Below are positions 58,182 through 64,000 of a stretch of 64,000 bases of DNA, piece after piece (positions within the stretch are counted from its first letter, which is position 1; each line of letters begins with the position of its first letter). Location of the stretch: positions 248,001 through 312,000 of the forward strand of contig JAWNZC010000025.1 of assembly GCA_035771165.1 (NCBI GenBank). Direction: 5' to 3'. The notes below the pieces were generated by a model. It saw only the letters and a list, made by a program, of their open reading frames with translations. It did no database searches and was not told where the DNA came from. The stretch is from Paragorgia papillata. Its lineage: Eukaryota > Cnidaria > Anthozoa > Scleralcyonacea > Coralliidae. The position numbers and the translations under genes were made by a program.

Positions 58182-59486
58182 CAGTCGAACCTCTATTAAG
58201 CGGCCACCTTCGGGGAATGGCTTTGTGGCCGCTTAATAGAGTGATGCCAACAATGGGCCTTGGGTGTGGTCAAATGACCTTTTATTCAATTCTAAAACAC
58301 TGATAACAGTAACAAGTAGACTTTGAAAAAACCAACAAGTAGTTAACAAAACAGTTTTCAAAAACCGAAAAAATAATGAAACAAAGGAGCAACGAAACGA
58401 ATAACAAAAATGCCACACGGTTCGATGCATGTATACTGAGACCTCTCTTTCCACAAGAAAACAGAGCTCTATGAAAGGCAGTATCACACGGCTTAACGCA
58501 GTCATAGTATACACTAACAAATGCCAATGGTCCACCGGACTATCAAACAAGTCAGTACAGACAGCATTCATATGTTCACAAAGAACAAAACTCTTAATAC
58601 TGTCATACTTCCTCGACTTAATAGCGTTTAAACCCGCCGTCACTGTACGCAAACACTTACGGTTAAACACATAACCATACATCTTCAACGTGGCTGAGTC
58701 TCTGTCATACTCCTTCCCACGATAGAATGCAAACTTCTCGCCACCTCCATCAACAGTCTCGTCGTCGCTTTTCTCCGGCATTAAAATGCTGGCTATGTTG
58801 GCTCTGTCTTCGCTGCTCATCGTCTCTATCTCGAACAATAAGTTCATCATCGTCTGACAAACGGCAGCTTCGTACATCTTCGTTGACGATTGACTCAATA
58901 TGTTAGCTTAAATATAGTTATCAATGTGCATCTGTACATGTCGCTACGGTGCACTGAGTTTCAAAGCGCAAAGCAAGCCATTTGTCTTTGAAATTGATAG
59001 AGCTAGCTCCTCATATCCATGATACTGTGCGAAATCCCGCAGAATCTCAGCACGCCAGATCCCTGCACAAGGAGGGATTTGACGCAAAGTAAAGAGTAGT
59101 GTTTCTCTGCACCGGACATGCAGATATTTTATTACCGACAATGTTTTTGAATTTGATTACATGTAAACTTGAGGCATGAGCTTTCAAGTTTCATGTGTTG
59201 AATGAAATACATGTACTTACTGACAGCAACTAAGTGTTCTATGGTCTCTTATTTAGCTCAAGTTTTAGTTTCGGTTCTCTTGCGGTACAAATTGTGCCTA
59301 AGATAAATTAAGCTGGCCGTTTAATACAGGTAAAAAAAACAATACGAAATACCAATTGGGAACCGCTCGTAGGTGGCCGTGGCCGCTTAATAGAGGGGTA
59401 ATCTATAGTAAATTACAGGGAATATTTTAGGGGTTTTGACAAGTGGCCGTTTAATAGAGGGTGGCCGCTTAATAGAGGTTCTACTG
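58182..59486. mobile_element. Pogo/Tigger-like element with TA flanks
   Basis: Ends CAGTCGAACCTCTATTAAGC and GCTTAATAGAGGTTCTACTG. TA at 58180-58181 and 59487-59488. The terminal sequence and TA target are typical of the pogo branch of Tc1/mariner. Subterminal gtggccgcttaatagag is repeated at both sides. Confidence 0.78.
58233..58898 (-). CDS. Unassigned 221-codon ORF inside the pogo-like element
   Basis: The longest non-repetitive uninterrupted frame outside the known genes. The N-terminal two thirds is mixed and soluble-looking: an acidic stretch with KSDDETVDGGGE, then a basic, Cys-containing part with MYGYVFNRKCLR. The last 80 residues are hydrophobic and read like read-through into non-coding DNA. 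I recognise no DDE catalytic motif, helix-turn-helix or other domain. Being bounded by the transposon ends, it may be a decayed accessory protein or captured host exon. It could equally be a chance frame. Confidence 0.3.
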   Translation of the reverse strand: MSQSSTKMYEAAVCQTMMNLLFEIETMSSEDRANIASILMPEKSDDETVDGGGEKFAFYRGKEYDRDSATLKMYGYVFNRKCLRTVTAGLNAIKSRKYDSIKSFVLCEHMNAVCTDLFDSPVDHWHLLVYTMTALSRVILPFIELCFLVEREVSVYMHRTVWHFCYSFRCSFVSLFFRFLKTVLLTTCWFFQSLLVTVISVLELNKRSFDHTQGPLLASLY

Positions 59487-59555
59487 TACAACACTATAGT
59501 TACAACCCCATTAAAGACAGTAATTGCTTCTTTCCTGTGTTTTCCTTCGGTTTGC

Positions 59556-62500
59556 CTAGCTGGACAGGTTCACGTCAGTACATGCATGATAAGTCCTTTT
59601 CCTACAGATAATACCTCCAGAAACTACACTACAGGTAATAATAGCATTGTGGGCTCGGAATCTGACAATGACAACGGCAAATATTGAATATTGAGAATTC
59701 CCACCAAAAAATTTGACCACTAATATTCAAGGATTTGGAAAAATGTATAATAACAGTATGTATTTACCTGTTGACAACAGCCTCGTAACGTTCTTTCACC
59801 TCTTCCATTGTTTGTTCACGTACCTCTACATGACTGTACTAAAAAGAATAGATGGCCAGGCCCGCCCCTCATTAGTCCAGTTTAATACTACAATACTCAA
59901 TACTTTCGTGCTGAATTGCAGAACCATCAACGCCAGAAATACTTTCTCAGTTGCCCTTACTTGAACAAGACTTGCTTGTCTTCTGAAGTAACATTTTCCT
60001 TCTTCTTCTTCATAAATCGGATGTAAGTCTAACCGATATTGTCCATTCCAAATTTCCCTCAGTTTCTCTTCATAAGGAAGGATGGTTATCTCAATCACAT
60101 ACGTAGGTTGTTCAATACCCTGGCAATGGATAAATCACCACAGAAATTATTAACTCCTACTCTACTCTACTCTACTCTACTCTACTCTACTCTACTCTAC
60201 GTTACTCTACGTTACTCTACGTTACTCTACCCTACTCTACCCTACTCTACCCTACTCTACCCGACTCTACCCGACTCTACTCGACTCTACTCTACTCTAC
60301 TCTACTCTACTCTACTCTACTCTACTCTACTCTACTCTACGCTACGCTACCCTACCCTACCCTACCCTACTCTACTCTACCCTACTCTACTCTACCCTAC
60401 TCTACTCTACTCTACTCTACTCTACTCTACTCTACTGTACTCTACTCTACTCTACTCTACCCTACCCTACCCTACCCTACCCTACCCTACCCTACCCTAC
60501 CCTACCCTACCCTACCCTACCCTACTCTACTCTACTCTACTCTACTCTACTCTACTCTACTCTACTCTACTCTACGCTACGCTACCCTACTCTACCCTAC
60601 GTTACTCTACCCTACTCTACTCTACCCTACTCTACTCTACTCTACTCTACTCTACTCTACTCTACTCTACTCTACTCTACTCTACTTTACTCGACTCGAC
60701 TCTACTCTACTTTACTCGACTCGACTCGACTCTACTCTACTTTACTCTTCTCTACTCTACTCTACTCTACTCTACTCTACCCTACTCTACTCTACTCTAC
60801 TCTACTTTACTCTTCTCTACTCTACTCTACTCTACTCTACTCTACTCTACTCTACTCTACTCTACTCTACTCTACTCTACTCTACTCTACTCTACTCTAC
60901 TCTACTCTACTCTACTCTACGTTACTCTACGTTACTCTACGTTACTCTACCCTACTCTACCCTACCCTACTCTACCCGACTCTACCCGACTCTACTCGAC
61001 TCTACTCTACTCTACTCTACTCTACTCTACTCTACTCTACTCTACTCTACTCTACTCTACTCTACTCTACTCTACGCTACCCTACCCTACCCTACCCTAC
61101 CCTACCCTACCCTACCCTACCCTACCCTACTCTACGCTACGCTACCCTACTCTACGTTACTCTACCCTACTCTACCCTACCCTACTCTACTCTACTCTAC
61201 TCTACTCTACTCTACTCTACTCTACTCTACCCTACCCTACCCTACCCTACCCTACCCTACTCTACTCTACTCTACTCTACTCTACTCTACTCTACTCTAC
61301 TCTACTCTACGCTACGCTACCCTACTCTACCCTACGTTACTCTACCCTACTCTACTCTACCCTACTCTACTCTACTCTACTCTACTCTACTCTACTTTAC
61401 TCGACTCGACTCTACTCTACTTTACTCGACTCGACTCTACTCTACTTTACTCTTCTCTACTCTTCTCTACTCTACTCTACTCTACTCTACTCTACTCTAC
61501 CCTACTCTACTCTACTCTACTTTACTTTACTCTTCTCTACTCTACTCTACTCTACTCTACTCTACTCTACTCTACTCTACTCTACTCTACTCTACTCTAC
61601 TCTACTCTACTCTACTCTACTCTACTCTACTCTACTCTAACATTAGATTTATTAAACATTAGTATTAAATATTAAACTTACCAATGAGAATTGTGTCATG
61701 GCATCTCTATCACACCAACAATAATCTGGTGTTCGTAGCAGGTGAGGTTTCAGTCTGCTATGATCCAGGCTAGCAGTGGGAAATGATGGATATTTTTAGT
61801 AAACAACTATTGAGGATTAGTTCCAAAAGTAGCCATGAGCACCCTAAAAAGCATCTGGATGTAGTGGTGGTTGTGGTGATGATCATAGTGGTAGGTATGA
61901 AGATGTACATGATGATGGTAGTAATGATAATGGTGGTCAGGTGGTGATGGTCACAATGGTGATCAGATGATGGTGATAATGATGGTCATGATGATGGTGG
62001 TAGTGATGATGTAGGTAGTAGTGATGATGATGGTGGTGATAATAGTGGTGGTAATGGTCGTGATGATGGCAGTAGTGAAGATGATGATAGTGGTGATGGT
62101 CACAATGGTGATGGTGGTAGTAATGATGGTCATGATGGTTGTGATAATGATGATGGTGGTGATGGTCATGATGGTGGTGGTAGTAATGATGTAGCTGGTG
62201 GTGGTGGTCATGATGGTGGTAGTAGTGATGATGATGGTGGTAATGGTCGTGATGATGGTGGTTGTGAAGATAATGTAGATAATGGTAGTGATGGTGGTGA
62301 TGGTCACAATGGTGATGATGGTGATCAAATGACGGTGGTGGTAATGATGGTCATGATGGTTGTGATAATGATGGTGGTGGTGGTGATGGTCATGATGGTG
62401 GTGGTAGTAATGATGTAGCTGGTGGTGGTGGTGATGGTAACAATGGTGATAATGAGATGATAGCAGTGGTGATAACAACGATAATACACCTAAAATGTTC

Positions 62501-63120
62501 TACTAAAATGGTGAAATATTTAAAATTTTATACCTTTTTTCCTGAAATTTGTCTATAAATGGATCATCAGCCTCTTCTTTTGATATAACAACAACAAACT
62601 CTATCTAATGTGTAAATCAGCAGTTTTCTAAAGTCTTTCTTTTGAAACAAACAAACAAACACACAACCCAAAATTTATAGTATTTTCTATTCCTGCGCAA
62701 TATGCATGAATATTTATTTTATTATTTTAACTTCTTACCTTATATCTTAATGAGTCTACTTTTGGTTTATATCTGTTCATAAGATCATTTAGGGAGACCA
62801 AAACATGATCTTTCTGAAAAGGAAAGTAGTTTATTTTAGTAAATTGATTTAGTTTGGCCTCAAAACACAAAAAAAAACTTCACACAAAGTACTCCAAAGT
62901 GCCCTTCCTTTTTGATCAACAAAAACGTTATTACAGTATAAACTATAAAGTTAGTAATTGATAAATGCTGGTACAAGTACAGTAAAACCATTTTTACACT
63001 AACAGGTTCATAGTCACTACCTGAAATTGTGACAGTCGTATTCCCTTAGCTATGCCCGCATCCACAATACCCAAATAAAGAGTGCCACCTTTACCAGTAT
63101 TGAGAAAACCATTGATGGCT
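59556..63120 (-). CDS. Schlafen-type AlbA_2 domain protein, 5' partial
   Basis: Minus-strand exons in coding order: 63021-63120, 62739-62813, 62534-62604, 61682-61754, 59961-60119, 59768-59838, and a tentative last exon 59556-59661. Phases agree throughout. Exon 1 gives AINGFLNTGKGGTLYLGIVD, the core of the AlbA_2 fold (PF04326) shared by Schlafens and some bacterial regulators. Later exons give KDHVLVSLNDLMNRYKP, YCWCDRDAMTQFSL, YVIEITILPY and LDLHPIYEEEEGKCYFRRQA, the last a typical C-terminal strand of the domain. AlbA_2 proteins bind or cleave nucleic acid in some families; the function here is unknown. Upstream exons are beyond 63120. The last exon (35 codons to TAG) fits phase and splice signals but has no recognised similarity. 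Confidence 0.78.
60150..61640. repeat. TCTAC pentanucleotide satellite, about 1.5 kb, with higher-order repeat
   Basis: About 298 pentamers, TCTAC with CCTAC, GTTAC, GCTAC, CGAC and TTTAC variants. The variant pattern repeats: the triple gttactctac block occurs at 60201 and again at 60921, a 720-bp offset. It lies in the intron between 61682 and 60119 of the AlbA_2 gene. The 533-codon STLLY frame is an artefact. Confidence 0.97.
61860..62470. repeat. GATGGTGGT triplet microsatellite
   Basis: Imperfect gatggt, ggtagtaatgat and gatggtcatgat units. A segment around 62110-62220 is largely repeated at 62335-62430, suggesting a duplicated block. Confidence 0.93.
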
Positions 63121-63174
63121 CTAAAAAGAAAATATTTTCAACTTATTAGTACAGTCAAGTAATTAACAAATGTG

Positions 63175-63373
63175 TTTTGGAGTGAACCACTCAGTGCCAA
63201 GTGTACAAAATTGGGATTTTTGTAAACTTGGCACCACTGCTAAGCATACAAAATTTAGAGATTTTTTGCACACTTCGCAGTTGATACAACTGCCAAGTGT
63301 ACAAAATTCTCAGATTTTTGTATGCTAATTCAATGGCACCACTGCCAACCGTACAAAATTTTCAGATTTTTAT
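63175..63373. repeat. Degenerate tandem repeat of about 60 bp
   Basis: Three to four copies built on ctgccaagtgtacaaaattc followed by agatttttgtatgc. Adjacent to the AlbA_2 exon at 63021-63120. Confidence 0.7.
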
Positions 63374-63381
63374 GCTTGAAA

Positions 63382-63963
63382 CAGGGGCGGACTGGCAGCA
63401 GAAAAGTTACCGGGAAATTATATGAAAGGGGCACCTGGTTGACTGCAAAGCCTGAATGTTCTAAGCGTCCTGGCCAGGGGGTGCGCCTGGGCGTTCCAGC
63501 CTCTATATTTCCTCGATATGCTCATATTTTTTTGTGACTACAACATTTAATAGACACTGAATAATATATTACATACTATGAGTAATATTTAAGTCATGCA
63601 AGTGGATTACTGTTCCAGGATTCAAGTTAGATTCAAGTTAAATTCTTAGTCTTAGAGTTACAAAATGTATTATGTACTTGAAAAATTACATATGATTACA
63701 TCTTATGAAAAGTGAATTACAAAGAAAAGATAATACAATTACATGGAGAGTAAGTACAGTATGTAGTTTAGAAAATACATATTGTTTATCATTGTGTTTG
63801 TAGTTTATGACTAGTAGTCTAGCAATGCAACTAGTAACAACTGTATTTCATGTTTACGTTATGAGCTGTATTTTGTTAATTGTCTTTGTGGGGGTGCCTG
63901 AAACGAAAAACAAGGGGTGCACCTGGAAATTTCCTGGTATCCCGGTGGGCCAGTCCACCTCTG
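63382..63963. mobile_element. hAT element with CAGGGGCGGACTGGC ends
   Basis: Right end GGGCCAGTCCACCTCTG. Perfect 8-bp duplication gcttgaaa at 63374-63381 and 63964-63971. No transposase; the interior is AT-rich. Confidence 0.92.
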
Positions 63964-64000
63964 GCTTGAAAAAAAACATGCGATTTATGTTGGATGTGAG

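Noticed and set aside
60039..61640. 533-codon STLLYSTLLY repeat protein
   Set aside because: A period-5 satellite without stops in one frame; it lies in an intron of an opposite-strand gene.

Overview
The window is eukaryotic: every recognisable gene except the two histones is split by GT-AG introns (one GC-AG), and most of the DNA is non-coding and packed with transposon remnants and simple repeats. Gene content fits a marine invertebrate. A cnidarian, perhaps an anthozoan, is my best guess from the GABA/glycine-like Cys-loop receptor and the style of the repeats. That placement is inference, not proof.

Layout. 714-6570 (+): last four coding exons of a Cys-loop ligand-gated channel, whose introns hold a CAT microsatellite and a 1.6 kb 11-bp minisatellite. 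10005-10415 (+): intronless histone H3. 12800-13111 (+): intronless histone H4. Both histones have CCAAT and TATA boxes and a 3' histone stem-loop. 15266-32096 (+): complete 12-exon RANBP9/10 orthologue (545 aa). 34978-40042 (-): complete 7-exon UBE2C (170 aa). 40379-53159 (+): complete 12-exon RPB3/POLR2C (275 aa), head to head with UBE2C across 336 bp. 59556-63120 (-): 3' part of a gene encoding a Schlafen-type AlbA_2 domain protein. I assembled all exon chains by hand from splice signals, reading-frame continuity and remembered family sequence; phases agree across every junction listed.

The genes are housekeeping or neuronal-type and do not form an operon or a system. The only clear regulatory link is the UBE2C/POLR2C divergent promoter; the H3 and H4 genes share an S-phase architecture. 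The remaining DNA is mostly foldback or MITE-like DNA transposons. At least four target-duplication classes are visible: 8 bp (hAT-like), TTAA (piggyBac-like), 9 bp (Mutator-like) and TA (pogo/Tigger-like). There are also SINE and LINE fragments. Several elements are nested in one another, and uninterrupted paralogous copies inside the same window show the empty site. I found no previously undescribed multi-gene system. The most notable points are the unusual pore residues of the receptor, the H3 Q19T change, the hAT insertion whose target duplication contains the receptor stop codon, and the nested-insertion record.
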